The translations under genes and the position numbers were made by a program. Below the pieces are notes generated by a model, which did no database searches, was not told the origin of the DNA, and saw nothing but the letters and a program-made list of their open reading frames with translations. A DNA stretch of 44,256 bases from positions 1-44,256 of the forward strand of contig NZ_JARKPQ010000245.1 of assembly GCF_029975155.1 (NCBI RefSeq), given 5' to 3'. The stretch's first letter is position 1. Every line of letters begins with the position of its first letter. The stretch comes from Propionicimonas sp. GTDB lineage: Bacteria; Actinomycetota; Actinomycetes; Propionibacteriales; Propionibacteriaceae. Below are positions 32,952 to 41,969 of this stretch, piece by piece.

Positions 32952-33033
32952 GGAGGTGCATGGCTGGGACGCCAGGCTCGGTTGCTAGCCGAAGCGGCCC
33001 GCAAGGGCTGGGGATCGTGTCCTCGCGCCTCCG
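32952..33033 (+). tRNA. tRNA-Ser (GCT)-like, degenerate
   Basis: Acceptor GGAGGTG/CGCCTCC, D-arm GGC/GCC, loop TTGCTAG (GCT), variable arm CCC-GCAA-GGG, discriminator G. The T-loop reads ATCGTGT instead of TTCGANT, so it may be non-functional. Confidence 0.6.
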
Positions 33034-33104
33034 CACGTTGTTGTTCCCGCCCGTGAGGGTGCCCGGTCTGCAACCGAACCGGGGATTCGTGGCTAGATGT
33101 AGGT

Positions 33105-33629
33105 ATGGAGAAGGCGACAGTGCAGTCCGTCGCGCCGGCCGAGGGCGACCTCAGCACGCCGGACGGGTTCACGCGCTGGGTCGAGCCGCACTGGCAGGCG
33201 ATGGCACGCCTCGCCGCTCGCTACTCTCCCGACGCCGAGGACATCCTGCAGGACGCGCTGGTGGTCGCCTGGCGCAAGCGCGACCAGTTCGATCCGAGCC
33301 GTGGCTCCGCCCGCAACTGGCTGCTCGCCATCACGGCGGATCAGCGCCGCAAGGCCTGGCGCCGGCTCACCCGCGTCCGGTTCGCCGCAGCTGAGCTGAT
33401 CCCGGCCCAGCCCGACACCACCCCGTCCCTCGACGCCGCAATCGACCTGCGACGCGCCCTACACCGGTTGCCATCCAGGGAAGCCTTGGCCATCGACCTC
33501 CACTACTACCTCGGCCTCGGCGTCGCCGATGTCGCGGCCGTCATGCGCTGCCCTGAAGGGACGGTCAAGTCCCTGCTGTCGCGCGCCCGCGCCCGGCTGC
33601 GCACGATCCTCGGGAAGGACTACCGATGA
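33105..33629 (+). CDS. ECF RNA polymerase sigma factor
   Basis: A 174-aa sigma-70 family ECF protein. Region 2 is EDILQDALVVAWRKRDQFDPSRGSARNWLLAIT; region 4 is LPSREALAIDLHYYLGLGVADVAAVMRCPEGTVKSLLSRARARL. The ATG has little Shine-Dalgarno, but TAGATG 9 bp upstream could be a -10 giving a leaderless transcript. It overlaps the next gene by ATGA, the usual sigma/anti-sigma pairing. Confidence 0.9.
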   Translation: MEKATVQSVAPAEGDLSTPDGFTRWVEPHWQAMARLAARYSPDAEDILQDALVVAWRKRDQFDPSRGSARNWLLAITADQRRKAWRRLTRVRFAAAELIPAQPDTTPSLDAAIDLRRALHRLPSREALAIDLHYYLGLGVADVAAVMRCPEGTVKSLLSRARARLRTILGKDYR

Positions 33630-34300
33630 GCGACCTCGACGAACTCCTGCGTACGGACGGCGACGCCTGGCGAGCGCCGGACGTTCCCCCGCCCAACCTC
33701 CACGCCGCGCTCAAGCGAGCCAGCCGGCGCCGCGCCCGGGTCTCCTTCGCGACCGCTGTGGTCGCGCTGGTTGCCGTCGCGACCTCCGCCATCCTGATCA
33801 ACCGGCCGGCAACCCCGGTCCCAGCTGTCCCCGACCCCTTGGCGACCCCGACTGCGTCCGCGCCGACCCGCAGCCCCGAACCGACCCCCAGCTCCCCGCC
33901 CGGCCCGACCGACCCCGCCACTGCACGTCCGCCCTTCGACGGCGAACCCACCCGGCAGGATCTCGCCGAAGTCGTCCGGGACACCGCTGTCCAGATGGGC
34001 ATCCCGGCAAAGGTCGAAGCGGTCCGGACGACCTGGCTGCGGGCCGAGGAGTTCCTGCCCGCCGCGGGCACCGGGACGCCGGGTGACACCGAGGTCTGGC
34101 TGGTCCAGGTGCAGGGCGAGTTCAGCTGCGGACCCTGCGCTCCGCCGCCGGACGAGTGGCCCGAGCCCGGCGTCGGTGTGCTCACCCTCGTGCTGGACGC
34201 CCATGACCTGCACCGCCACCTGCTCGAGCTGGGCGATGTGACCCGTCCGTTGGCCAACCTCGGCAAGGTGGTCGAACTCGACCCTGAAGCGGAGGCCTGA
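33626..34300 (+). CDS. Membrane-anchored anti-sigma-like protein
   Basis: 224 aa. The cytoplasmic N terminus (1-40, LDELLRTDGDAWRAP) is followed by one membrane segment (about 42-60, FATAVVALVAVATSAILI), a Pro/Ser/Thr-rich linker, and an extracytoplasmic domain with FSCGPCAPPP. No HCC zinc anti-sigma motif is visible. Position and topology, not sequence family, suggest it regulates the sigma factor. Confidence 0.7.
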   Translation: MSDLDELLRTDGDAWRAPDVPPPNLHAALKRASRRRARVSFATAVVALVAVATSAILINRPATPVPAVPDPLATPTASAPTRSPEPTPSSPPGPTDPATARPPFDGEPTRQDLAEVVRDTAVQMGIPAKVEAVRTTWLRAEEFLPAAGTGTPGDTEVWLVQVQGEFSCGPCAPPPDEWPEPGVGVLTLVLDAHDLHRHLLELGDVTRPLANLGKVVELDPEAEA

Positions 34301-34371
34301 GGTGAACAGATTGCGCGCTGGATGCGACTGAACGCTCTGCTGGGTGCCTGAGCGCGATCCAGCGCGCGAAT

Positions 34372-34427
34372 CCGTTCGGGAATGCCGCGTTCGGTCACCC
34401 TGTTTCCGAGGGTGTACCCGGAAGGAG
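34372..34427 (+). promoter_or_regulatory. Conserved leader RNA, copy 1 (candidate cation riboswitch)
   Basis: Shares with copy 2 CCGTTC.GGAATGCC, a small hairpin (CCCT...AGGG), then GGGTGTACC and CGGAAGGAG, which includes the ribosome-binding site. Two leaders with conserved ends and a covarying hairpin before different genes, one of them nhaA, suggest a riboswitch. The nhaA-I (Li+/Na+) class is a candidate; not proven. Confidence 0.6.
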
Positions 34428-34433
34428 AGAGTC

Positions 34434-34925
34434 GTGGGGTGGCTGCCTGACGATTTCGAGCACCCCCTTGTGGTGCCGGTAGGCCCGCTGCACCACCTGA
34501 GGCCGATCCGAGCCGACGACGTCGACGTGGACATGCCGGCGGTGATGGGTTCGCAGCCCCGGCTGTGGTCGATCTTCGGCGCCGCCTGGGGTTGGCCCCC
34601 GCCGACCATGACCGCCGAGCAGGACCGGGAGGACCTGTTGCGCCACGAGCTGGAGATCGCCGCGCACGAGTCCTTCAACTACGCGTTGTTCGACGAAGCG
34701 GAGACCGAATTGCTCGGTTGTGTCTACCTCGACCCGCCGGAGAAGGCGGGCGCGGACGCCGAGGTCTCCTGGTGGATCCGGGACGAGTACCTGGGCACCG
34801 AGGTGGAAGTCGAACTGGACCGATTCGTGCCTCAATGGCTGGCGTCGGCGTGGCCGTTCACCGCGGTCCGCTATATCGGCCGCGACCTCACGTGGGAGGA
34901 GTGGCTCGCGCTTCCCGATCTGTGA
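34434..34925 (+). CDS. GNAT-fold-like hypothetical protein
   Basis: 163 aa from GTG 34434, with GGAGAG just upstream. HHLRPIRADDVDVDMPAVM, LGCVYLDPPEKAGADAEVSWWIRDEY and VRYIGRDLTWEEW resemble a degenerate GNAT acetyltransferase fold (beta4-beta5 with D/E-rich edges). No clear acetyl-CoA loop RxxGxG is seen, so it may be non-catalytic. Its expression is probably controlled by the same leader RNA type as nhaA. Confidence 0.6.
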   Translation: MGWLPDDFEHPLVVPVGPLHHLRPIRADDVDVDMPAVMGSQPRLWSIFGAAWGWPPPTMTAEQDREDLLRHELEIAAHESFNYALFDEAETELLGCVYLDPPEKAGADAEVSWWIRDEYLGTEVEVELDRFVPQWLASAWPFTAVRYIGRDLTWEEWLALPDL

Positions 34926-34940
34926 ACCGAGGGGTCCCCA

Positions 34941-34997
34941 CCGTTCAGGAATGCCCCGGGCGATTGCTCCGTTGCGGAGGGTGTACCGCGGAAGGAG
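34941..34997 (+). promoter_or_regulatory. Conserved leader RNA, copy 2, before nhaA
   Basis: CCGTTCAGGAATGCC, hairpin CTCCG-TTG-CGGAG (different bases, same pairing as copy 1), GGGTGTACC and GCGGAAGGAG. The ribosome-binding site is the last part of the motif, so control of translation start is plausible. Confidence 0.65.
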
Positions 34998-35003
34998 CCC
35001 ATC

Positions 35004-36956
35004 ATCCAACTCGACCTGCGCGCCCGCCTACCCCAGCAGTCGAGCCGCCGCTCGCTGTCCGGCCAACTCTCCCGGCCGCTGCGCCGCTTCCTCGACACCG
35101 AGTCGGGCAGCGCCCTGGTGCTGGTGGCCGCCACGGTGATCGCGCTGGCCTGGGCGAACTCACCCTGGTCGGACGGCTATCGCGAACTCTGGGAGACCCT
35201 CGTCTCGCTGAGGTTCGGCGAGGCCGCCCTGGAGATGAGCCTCGGCCACTGGATCAACGACGGGCTGATGGTCGTGTTCTTCCTGGTGATCGGGCTCGAA
35301 GTGCGCCGCGACCTCTCCGTCGGCGAGCTCACCGATCGCCGGCGGGTCGTGCTGCCCCTGATCGCCGGGGTCGGCGGCATGGTCGTCCCCGCCCTGCTCT
35401 ACCTGCTGATCGCGCCCGCCGGTGAAGCGGCGCAGGGCTGGGGTGTCGTGATCGGCACCGACACCGCCTTCCTGCTCGGCACCCTGGCCCTGGTCGGGCC
35501 AAGCATCTCGACCCAGCTGCGCGTCTTCCTGCTCACCCTCACCGTCGTGGACGACATCGTCGCGGTCTCGGTGATCGGCACGGTCTACTCCGACGAGATC
35601 GACCTGCCGGCACTCGCGCTCGCCGTCGCCGGTCTGGTCCTGCTCGCCGTCCTCGGCCGCCTCGGGGTGTGGCGAACCTGGCCCTACGTCCTCACCACCA
35701 TCGTCGTCTGGCTGGCCACCATCGGCTCCGGGCTCCACGCGTCCATCGCCGGGATGGTCGCCGGCCTGCTGATCCCGGCGTTCGCGCCTCGCCGCGAGGA
35801 GGTCGAAGGCGCCGCCCGGCGGTTCCGCGCCTTCCGGCAGTCACCGATGCCCGAGGTCGGCCGCTCCGCCCAGGACGCGGTCGCCCGCGCGGTGTCGGTG
35901 AACGAGCGAATGCAGCTCGTCCTGCACCCGTGGGCCGGCTACGCGATCGTCCCCGTGTTCGCCCTGGCCAACGCCGGCGTCGACCTGCGCGGCGGCCTGC
36001 TGGCGGTCGCCCTCTCCTCGCCGCTGACCTGGGCTGTGGTGATCGGCCTTGTCGCAGGCAAGTTCCTCGGCATCGGCGGCTCGGCTCTGCTCGGTTCCCG
36101 GCTGCGACTGGGACGGCTGCCGCAGGGCGTCGGACCCGGGCAGGTGCTCGGCGGGGCGGCCCTCTCCGGGATCGGTTTCACCGTCTCGCTCCTGATCATC
36201 GGCCTCGCCTTCGACGATCCCGAACTGCGTGCCGAGGCCACCGTCGGCGTGCTGCTCAGCCTGGTCATCGCGACCGCGCTCGGCTGGCTGGTGTTCCGGC
36301 TGGCCGCCATCTGGCACGGTGAGACGTCCGCAGGACTGCCGACCCATCTCGATCTCCCGGTCGATCCCGCCCGGGACCACATCCTCGGCCCGGTCGCGGC
36401 GGAACTGACGTTGGTCGAGTACGCCGATTTCGAGTGTCCGTTCTGCGCCCGAACCACCGGCGTGACCAAGGAGGTCAGGGGCCACTTCGGCGACCGGCTC
36501 CGCTACGTGTTCCGCCACCTGACCCTGCCGGACGTGCATCCCCACGCCGAACTGGCCGCCGCGGCGGCTGAGGCAGCCGGCGCGCAGGGCAGGTTCTGGG
36601 AGCTGCACGACCTGCTGTTCGAGCACCAGGACGAGCTGGAGCTCGAGGACCTGGCCGGATACGCCGGTTCGCTCGGCCTCGACGTCGAGAAGTTCCTGCG
36701 CGACATCGACGAGCAACGCCACGCCGGACGGATCCGCGAGGACGTGGCCAGCGCCGAGGCCAGCGGTGCCCGGGGCACCCCCACGTTCTTCATCGGCTCC
36801 GAACGCCACGCCGGACCCCACGATGCCCAGACCCTGATCGCGGCTCTGGAGGCAGCGGCGTCGGCCGCCCCGGCAGCGGTCATCGAGCCCGACGCCGTCC
36901 GGTCGGAGTGCTTGCCGGGTTCGCCTCTCGGACACCCAACGTCATCCCGGGCTTGA
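35004..36956 (+). CDS. nhaA: NhaA Na+/H+ antiporter fused to a DsbA/thioredoxin-like domain
   Basis: About 650 aa. The N-terminal 440 residues are Nha[34 protein letters not shown] and the transport pair TVVDDIVAV (Asp183, Asp184). Around 11-12 membrane helices are expected. Residues 455-635 are a thioredoxin-fold domain, with [12 protein letters not shown] (C478-P-F-C481) and a cis-Pro-type GTPTFF, as in actinobacterial NhaA fusions. Start: conserved NhaA sequence begins upstream of the first ATG/GTG; AAGGAG precedes two ATC codons (35001, 35004), so an ATC start is likely. The GTG at 35118 would delete helix 1. Confidence 0.88.
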   Translation: MQLDLRARLPQQSSRRSLSGQLSRPLRRFLDTESGSALVLVAATVIALAWANSPWSDGYRELWETLVSLRFGEAALEMSLGHWINDGLMVVFFLVIGLEVRRDLSVGELTDRRRVVLPLIAGVGGMVVPALLYLLIAPAGEAAQGWGVVIGTDTAFLLGTLALVGPSISTQLRVFLLTLTVVDDIVAVSVIGTVYSDEIDLPALALAVAGLVLLAVLGRLGVWRTWPYVLTTIVVWLATIGSGLHASIAGMVAGLLIPAFAPRREEVEGAARRFRAFRQSPMPEVGRSAQDAVARAVSVNERMQLVLHPWAGYAIVPVFALANAGVDLRGGLLAVALSSPLTWAVVIGLVAGKFLGIGGSALLGSRLRLGRLPQGVGPGQVLGGAALSGIGFTVSLLIIGLAFDDPELRAEATVGVLLSLVIATALGWLVFRLAAIWHGETSAGLPTHLDLPVDPARDHILGPVAAELTLVEYADFECPFCARTTGVTKEVRGHFGDRLRYVFRHLTLPDVHPHAELAAAAAEAAGAQGRFWELHDLLFEHQDELELEDLAGYAGSLGLDVEKFLRDIDEQRHAGRIREDVASAEASGARGTPTFFIGSERHAGPHDAQTLIAALEAAASAAPAAVIEPDAVRSECLPGSPLGHPTSSRA

Positions 36957-37020
36957 CCCGGGATCCCTGCGGTGACGTAGCCGGGCCGGTGCAGGGATCC
37001 CGGCCTTCGTCGGGATGACG
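36941..37020. repeat. Imperfect palindromic intergenic repeat
   Basis: Starts GTCATCCCGG and ends CCGGGATGAC-like CGGGATGAC, with inner GGATCCCTGC / GCAGGGATCC pairing. The outer core matches the palindrome inside hammerhead 2. It lies across the nhaA stop and could act as a bidirectional terminator. Confidence 0.8.
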
Positions 37021-37052
37021 GCAGAGGGCCAGGGTGACGCAGTCGGTCGCAC

Positions 37053-37988
37053 CTACTCGGGCAGGCCGTCGCGGTCGGCCCACTCCAGGAGGGTGTCCAG
37101 GCGGTGGGCGACGTCGTCGATCGTGGCGTGGGGGTCGCCGCGTTCTGCGAAGCGGGCGGGGACGGTGGCGAGGGTCAGCGCGCGGGGATCGATCGCGTCC
37201 AGCTCGTCCCAGGCGAAGGGGGTCGACACGGTCCCGTCCGGCACCCCACGGACCGACCACGCGGACGCGATCGTGTGGTCGCGCGCGTTCTGGTTGAAGT
37301 CGACGAACACGTGGCGGGGATCCCGCTCCTTGCGCCACCAGGTGGTGGTGACGTCGTCGGGCAGCCGGCGCTCCACCTCGCGAGCGAACGCCAACGCCGC
37401 GCGGCGCACCTCGCTGAACCCCCATTCGGGCAGGATCCGGACGTAGATGTGCAGCCCGTTGCCGCCGGAGGTCTTCGGGAAACCGATGATGCCCAGCTCG
37501 TCCAGCACGCCCTTGGCCACCCCGGCCACCCGGCGCACCCGCTCGAACCCGGCCTCGGGCATCGGGTCCAGGTCGATCCGCCACTCGTCCGGCTTCTCCA
37601 CGTCCGCCCTGCGGGAGTTCCAGGGGTGGAACTCCACCGTGGCCATCTGCACGGCCCAGATCACCGACCCCAGTTCGGTCACGCACAGCTCGTCCGCCGT
37701 CCGTCCGTAGCGGGGGAAGTACACCTGGACGGTCTCCACCCACGGCGGCGCCCCGGCCGGGAGCCGCTTCTGGTGCACCTTGTCCCCCGCCAGCCCTTCC
37801 GGGAACCGGTGGAGCATGCACGGTCGCTCCCGCAGCGCGCGGACGATGCCGTCCCCGACGGCGAGGTAGTAGTTCACGAGGTCGAGCTTCGTCCAGCCGT
37901 GCGCGGGGAAGTAGACCCGATCAGGGCTGGTCAGCCGGACCACTCTCGGCCCGACCTCGATCTCGACCGGTTCGGCCTTGGCCACCAT
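37053..37988 (-). CDS. LigD-type polymerase/primase domain protein (NHEJ)
   Basis: 311 aa, a stand-alone LigD polymerase (archaeo-eukaryotic primase fold). It fills ends and adds ribonucleotides during Ku-dependent end joining. Key blocks are VYFPAHGWTKLDLVNYY, CMLHRFPEGLAG, WRIDLDPMPE (metal-binding DxD), SGGNGLHIYVRI and SAWSVRGVPDGTVSTPF. No ligase or phosphoesterase domain is attached and no Ku gene is near. ATG 37988. Confidence 0.92.
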   Translation of the reverse strand: MVAKAEPVEIEVGPRVVRLTSPDRVYFPAHGWTKLDLVNYYLAVGDGIVRALRERPCMLHRFPEGLAGDKVHQKRLPAGAPPWVETVQVYFPRYGRTADELCVTELGSVIWAVQMATVEFHPWNSRRADVEKPDEWRIDLDPMPEAGFERVRRVAGVAKGVLDELGIIGFPKTSGGNGLHIYVRILPEWGFSEVRRAALAFAREVERRLPDDVTTTWWRKERDPRHVFVDFNQNARDHTIASAWSVRGVPDGTVSTPFAWDELDAIDPRALTLATVPARFAERGDPHATIDDVAHRLDTLLEWADRDGLPE

Positions 37989-38028
37989 GGCGACAAGGTA
38001 CCCAACCGCTCAAGTGGATGAGAACGGG

Positions 38029-38091
38029 GTGAACGGGAATGGGACCTGTCCCCAGTGGTCGGGGTCGGGGACAGGTCCCATTCCCGTTCAC
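38029..38091. repeat. 25-bp inverted repeat pair
   Basis: Arm GTGAACGGGAATGGGACCTG... (25 bp) at 38029-38053 and its exact complement at 38067-38091, 13 bp apart. The same 25-mer occurs twice at 42011-42070. It overlaps the stop of the dehydrogenase gene and lies upstream of the LigD gene, so it may terminate the former. Confidence 0.85.
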
Positions 38092-39443
38092 TATCGCTGG
38101 CGGCCCCAGAAGCCTTCGGGGGCGAACAGGCGGTCGACCAGAGGCTCCAGCAGCGCGGCCTCGGCGAGAGCGTCGAGGATCGTGTAGCGCGAGCGGATCA
38201 GCTGCGCCCGGACGTAGGTGGCCCGGAAGTCGTCCCAGCCCAGGTCGATGTCGGACGGGTGCGCGGGCGTCCCGGCGGCGCACAGCATCCGCTGCAGCTC
38301 GGCGGCCGGGATCAAGTGCTCCCGCAGCCGCTCCGACAGCGTCGGCCACGCCGCGGCCAGCGCTTCCAGCCGGTGGCCGACCGCGGCCGCGTCCACGTAC
38401 TTCGCCATGGTCTGCTGAACGGCGGCCTCGCGCAGGCCGGGCTGGGTGTGGTGCCGCAGCACCACCTGCTCCAGCTGCTCACGGCTCGGCCAGGCGGCCA
38501 CCGCCGCGTCCAGGTCGAGCGAGGCCAGGCCGTCGTCCAGCAGCACCTCGAAGAGCGCGGTGATCGCAACGCTGCCGACCGCAACCTTGAAGCCGTGGGA
38601 CAGCCGGCGCGGCACCTGGTCGAGCCCGAGCCCCTCCATCTCCCACAGGTGCGAGAACAGGTGCTCCGAGCCGGACGCCGGCCGCGAGCCGTGGTAGGCC
38701 TGCATCGCCAGCCCGGACATCAGCAGGCCCTCGGCCAGCTCGCCGACCGCGTCCACCTCGCCCGACGCCAGCGCCTCCGGACGGGACAGCGCGTGCCGCA
38801 GCGGGCCCTGCACGAGGTCCCACACCCCGGCGTCGACAGCCTCGGCGCCGACCGCGTCGGCGACGAGCCAGTCCGCGCCGGCGGTGAGCTTGCCCAGCAG
38901 GTCGCCGTAGCCCGACGCGGTCATCTCCGCGGGGGCGGCGGCAATCACGTCGAAGTCGGCCACGGCCAGCGCGGGGGCCGGGCAGCCGAGCGTCTGCTTG
39001 TAGCCGTCGACGGCGATCGAGGATCCGAACGCCGTGTAGCCGTCCATCGATGCGGCCGTGCCGACCACGGCGTACGGCCGGCCCAGCTCGCCGCAGGCCC
39101 GCTTGGCCAGGTCGTTCAGCGTGCCGGCGCCCACCGCGACCACCACGGCGTCGAGCCCGGCCACCGCGTCCCGCAGCAGTTCCGCGTTCTCGTAGCGCGC
39201 GTACAACTCGGGCTCGCCGGGGAACACGTACGGCTCGAGGACGGGGACGCCGGCGGCGGCCAGAGCCTCGTGGACGGCCCGTCCGGCGGCGGCCATGGTG
39301 CGCTCGTCGCCCACCACGATCGCCGGCTGATCGCCGAAGACCCGGGCGAAGGCTGCCGACACCTCGGCCAGCACCCCCCGCCCGATCAACACGTCCCTGG
39401 TGTCGGTGGAGGCCGCCAGTGCCTCCCTGACCAGCTCACTCAC
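38091..39443 (-). CDS. sn-glycerol-1-phosphate dehydrogenase-like protein (AraM/EgsA family)
   Basis: A 450-aa NAD(P)-dependent, metal-dependent alcohol-dehydrogenase fold. GAGTLNDLAK binds the cofactor; GTAASMDGYTAFGS, GDLLGKLTAGADW and SGSEHLFSHLWEM hold the metal and substrate residues. AraM-type enzymes reduce dihydroxyacetone phosphate or act on sugar phosphates in arabinose-type clusters. The ATG overlaps the kinase stop by four bases. Partners (AraL-like phosphatase, AraB-like kinase) repeat the order known from the Bacillus ara operon; the true substrate is not evident. Confidence 0.85.
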   Translation of the reverse strand: MSELVREALAASTDTRDVLIGRGVLAEVSAAFARVFGDQPAIVVGDERTMAAAGRAVHEALAAAGVPVLEPYVFPGEPELYARYENAELLRDAVAGLDAVVVAVGAGTLNDLAKRACGELGRPYAVVGTAASMDGYTAFGSSIAVDGYKQTLGCPAPALAVADFDVIAAAPAEMTASGYGDLLGKLTAGADWLVADAVGAEAVDAGVWDLVQGPLRHALSRPEALASGEVDAVGELAEGLLMSGLAMQAYHGSRPASGSEHLFSHLWEMEGLGLDQVPRRLSHGFKVAVGSVAITALFEVLLDDGLASLDLDAAVAAWPSREQLEQVVLRHHTQPGLREAAVQQTMAKYVDAAAVGHRLEALAAAWPTLSERLREHLIPAAELQRMLCAAGTPAHPSDIDLGWDDFRATYVRAQLIRSRYTILDALAEAALLEPLVDRLFAPEGFWGRQR

Positions 39444-40999
39444 TTCTGCTTCGCCGCCTCATGGTCGACCACGGCGTGGATCTCGTCGGCCAGGGCCGGG
39501 TAGGCCGCGCAGTACTCGTCCACGTAGAACTGGTACTCCTCGTGCCGCGCGCGGTCCGGCTCGAGCGTGCCGGTCTCCTGCACCATGCCCTTGGCGGCGG
39601 ACTGGAGGTCGGGGTAGATACCGGCGCCGACCGCCGCGCACATCGAGGAGCCGAGGGCCACCGCGTCCCCGACCTTCGTCATCGTGATCGGGACGCCGGT
39701 GACGTCGGCGTGCATCTGCATCAGCGCCGGGCTCTTCGTCATGCCGCCGGCCGCGACCAGTTCGCTCACCTCGAAGCCCGCCCGGCCCATCTCGCGCAGG
39801 ATGTGCGCTGAGCCGTAGCAGATGCCCTCCTGGATCGCGTGGTACAGGTGCGCGGGGCCGTGTGCGAGGGACAGACCCCAGATGATGCCGCGCGCCTTGG
39901 AGTCGGTGTACGGCGTCCGGTTGCCCTGGAAGTACTCGTTGACGATCAGGCCGTCCGAGCCGACCGGGATGTGCGCGGACTCGGCGTTCAGCACCTCGTA
40001 GACGTTGGCGCCGGTGCGGTCGGCGGCCGAGACCAGGTCGCGGGCGAAGTTGTCCTTGAACCACTTCATCACCGAGCCGGTCGACACCTGGCCGCCCTCG
40101 ACCGTGTACTGACCGGGCACCACGCCGTCGGTGTAGCCACCGAAGAAGCCCGGGCCGTGCAACGGCTTGGCCGACTGCCCGGACAGCACGTGGGACGAGC
40201 CGGTGATCAGCGCCACCTTGCCGGGATTCACCACGCCGAGGCCGATCTGGCCGGCCCAGGCGTCCGCCGGCCCCTGAGCGACCGGAATGCCGGGACGCAA
40301 CCCCAGGTCGTCCGCGGCGGCCCTGGTCAGCGTGCCCACCTGGATGCCGAGGTCGACGACCTGCTCGGGCAGCTTGTCGAAGACGTCGCCGCAGCCGATG
40401 TGCTCGTAGAACTCGACCGGCCAGCCGCCGCGGTCGCGGTTGTGGTACATCCGCTGCGCGGCGGAGTTGATGTTCACCGTCCACTCGCCGGTGAGCTTGA
40501 AGGTGACCCAGTCGGGCGCGTCCACCAGGCGGTGCGCCGCGGCGTAGGTCCCCGGCTCGTTCTCCTTCAGCCAGGCCGCCTTGAACGGGTACCACTCGGC
40601 CGTGGCGGGCATCGTGCCGCCGCCGTTGTAGAGCCGGGCCCAGTGGTCGGTGGTCAGGGCGCGGGCGGCCTGGTCGGTGGCGCGCACGTCCATCCACATG
40701 ATCGCCGGACGCAGTTCCTTGCCGGCGGCGTCCATGGCGACCACGGTCATCGTGGTGGCGTCGTAGGAGATGCCGGCGATGTCGTCGGGGCTGACCCCTG
40801 CCTCGGTCATCGCGCGCCGGGTCGAGGCCTGCAGCGCGAGGTACCAGTCGTCGGGGCTCTGCTCTGCCCAGCCCGGATGCGGGTGGGAGGTCACGTAGGG
40901 CGTCGCCGCCATGCTGACCGGGTTCCCCTGGAGGTCGAAGACCGCCACGCGGCAACTCTCCGTCCCGTAGTCGATGCCCATCACGTACGGTCCCGGCAT
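39440..40999 (-). CDS. FGGY-family pentulose kinase (ribulokinase-like)
   Basis: 519 aa. MGIDYGTESCRVAVFD is the N-terminal phosphate loop; GPADAWAGQIGLG and ITGSSHVLSG sit at the domain junction; AAGGMTKSPALMQMHADVTG is the C-terminal ATP site. WMDVRATDQAA and AEWYPFKAAWLKENEP are sugar-contact blocks typical of ribulokinase and xylulokinase relatives. It phosphorylates a ketopentose or related sugar; substrate unassigned. It starts at ATG 40999, 40 bp after the HAD gene, within one operon. Confidence 0.88.
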   Translation of the reverse strand: MPGPYVMGIDYGTESCRVAVFDLQGNPVSMAATPYVTSHPHPGWAEQSPDDWYLALQASTRRAMTEAGVSPDDIAGISYDATTMTVVAMDAAGKELRPAIMWMDVRATDQAARALTTDHWARLYNGGGTMPATAEWYPFKAAWLKENEPGTYAAAHRLVDAPDWVTFKLTGEWTVNINSAAQRMYHNRDRGGWPVEFYEHIGCGDVFDKLPEQVVDLGIQVGTLTRAAADDLGLRPGIPVAQGPADAWAGQIGLGVVNPGKVALITGSSHVLSGQSAKPLHGPGFFGGYTDGVVPGQYTVEGGQVSTGSVMKWFKDNFARDLVSAADRTGANVYEVLNAESAHIPVGSDGLIVNEYFQGNRTPYTDSKARGIIWGLSLAHGPAHLYHAIQEGICYGSAHILREMGRAGFEVSELVAAGGMTKSPALMQMHADVTGVPITMTKVGDAVALGSSMCAAVGAGIYPDLQSAAKGMVQETGTLEPDRARHEEYQFYVDEYCAAYPALADEIHAVVDHEAAKQK

Positions 41000-41038
41000 G
41001 TCAATCTCCTTCGATGTGGCCAGGTGCTGGTTCGGGGG

Positions 41039-41905
41039 TCAGTCGGGATCGGACTCGGACCAGCCGAGTTCGTCCCAGATGCTCTGGGGGATGAGGCGGT
41101 CGATGCGGTCGAGCACCAGCGTCGGGGCCAGGTGCGGGGGCAGGACGGCGACGTCCTCTGCGGTCGCCTCGCCGGTGAGGACGACCGCCGAGACCATGTC
41201 GGTGTCGAGTGCCATCCTGATGTCGGTCTGCAGGCGGTCGCCGACCATCACCGAGCGCTCGACGGTCGCGCCCGGCAGGGTGGCCATCACGGTCTGCAGC
41301 ATGATCGGGTCGGGCTTGCCGAGGCTGCGCCGGCAGGTGGTGCCCGTGCACGCCTCGATCGCCGCCGTGATGGACGCGCAGTCGGGCTCGCCGCGGCCGC
41401 CGGGGAACGGGCAGAACCGGTCGGGGTTCGTCTGGATCAGGAATGCCCGTTTGTGGAACCAGATCGCGTCGAAGGCGATCTGCAGCTTGCGGTAGTCGAA
41501 CGTGCGGTCGTAGGAGGCGATCACGATGTCGATCTCCTCGGGGTTGTCGCTCATCCGGATGCCGGCCTTCGCCAGCGCCCGCTTCAGCGGCTCCTCGGCG
41601 ATGGGGAAGACCACCGCGTCCGGATGGTGCGCCTTCAGCCAGGTCGTGGTCGTGACCACGGTGTTCGCGATGTCCTCGAGTTCGGTCGGCAGGCCCAGCT
41701 TCGCCAGCTTCTCCGCGTACTGCTCGGGGTCCTTGGTGGGGTTGTTCGACAGGAACCGCACCGGGATGCCTCGCCGCCGCAGTTCGTTGATCATCCGGGC
41801 GGCGCCGGGGAGCAGGTGCTCACCGAGGTAGATCGTGCCGTCCATGTCGAAGATGTAGGCGTCGAACAACTCGGTCGGGAGCCTGAGGACATCGAGGGTA
41901 CTCAT
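41039..41905 (-). CDS. HAD-IIA phosphatase (NagD/AraL-like)
   Basis: 288 aa. Catalytic motif I is FDMDGTIYLG, motif II FLSNNPTKDP, motif III with Lys in SLGKPDPIMLQTV, and motif IV VGDRLQTDI. The large cap domain between motifs II and III is type IIA. AraL-type enzymes dephosphorylate sugar phosphates to prevent toxic build-up. ATG 41905 has AAGGAGAG upstream; an in-frame GTG five codons earlier is less likely. First gene of the three-gene operon behind the operator at 41970-41998. Confidence 0.88.
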   Translation of the reverse strand: MSTLDVLRLPTELFDAYIFDMDGTIYLGEHLLPGAARMINELRRRGIPVRFLSNNPTKDPEQYAEKLAKLGLPTELEDIANTVVTTTTWLKAHHPDAVVFPIAEEPLKRALAKAGIRMSDNPEEIDIVIASYDRTFDYRKLQIAFDAIWFHKRAFLIQTNPDRFCPFPGGRGEPDCASITAAIEACTGTTCRRSLGKPDPIMLQTVMATLPGATVERSVMVGDRLQTDIRMALDTDMVSAVVLTGEATAEDVAVLPPHLAPTLVLDRIDRLIPQSIWDELGWSESDPD

Positions 41906-41969
41906 CACTCTCTCCTTCACGCTCCCGGCAGCTCAGCGATGGGCTGCGTGGCAGCACCGTAGCATCGTG

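Noticed and set aside
39839..41962. Long plus-strand frame opposite kinase and phosphatase genes
   Set aside because: Antisense shadow; the minus-strand FGGY and HAD motifs are unambiguous.
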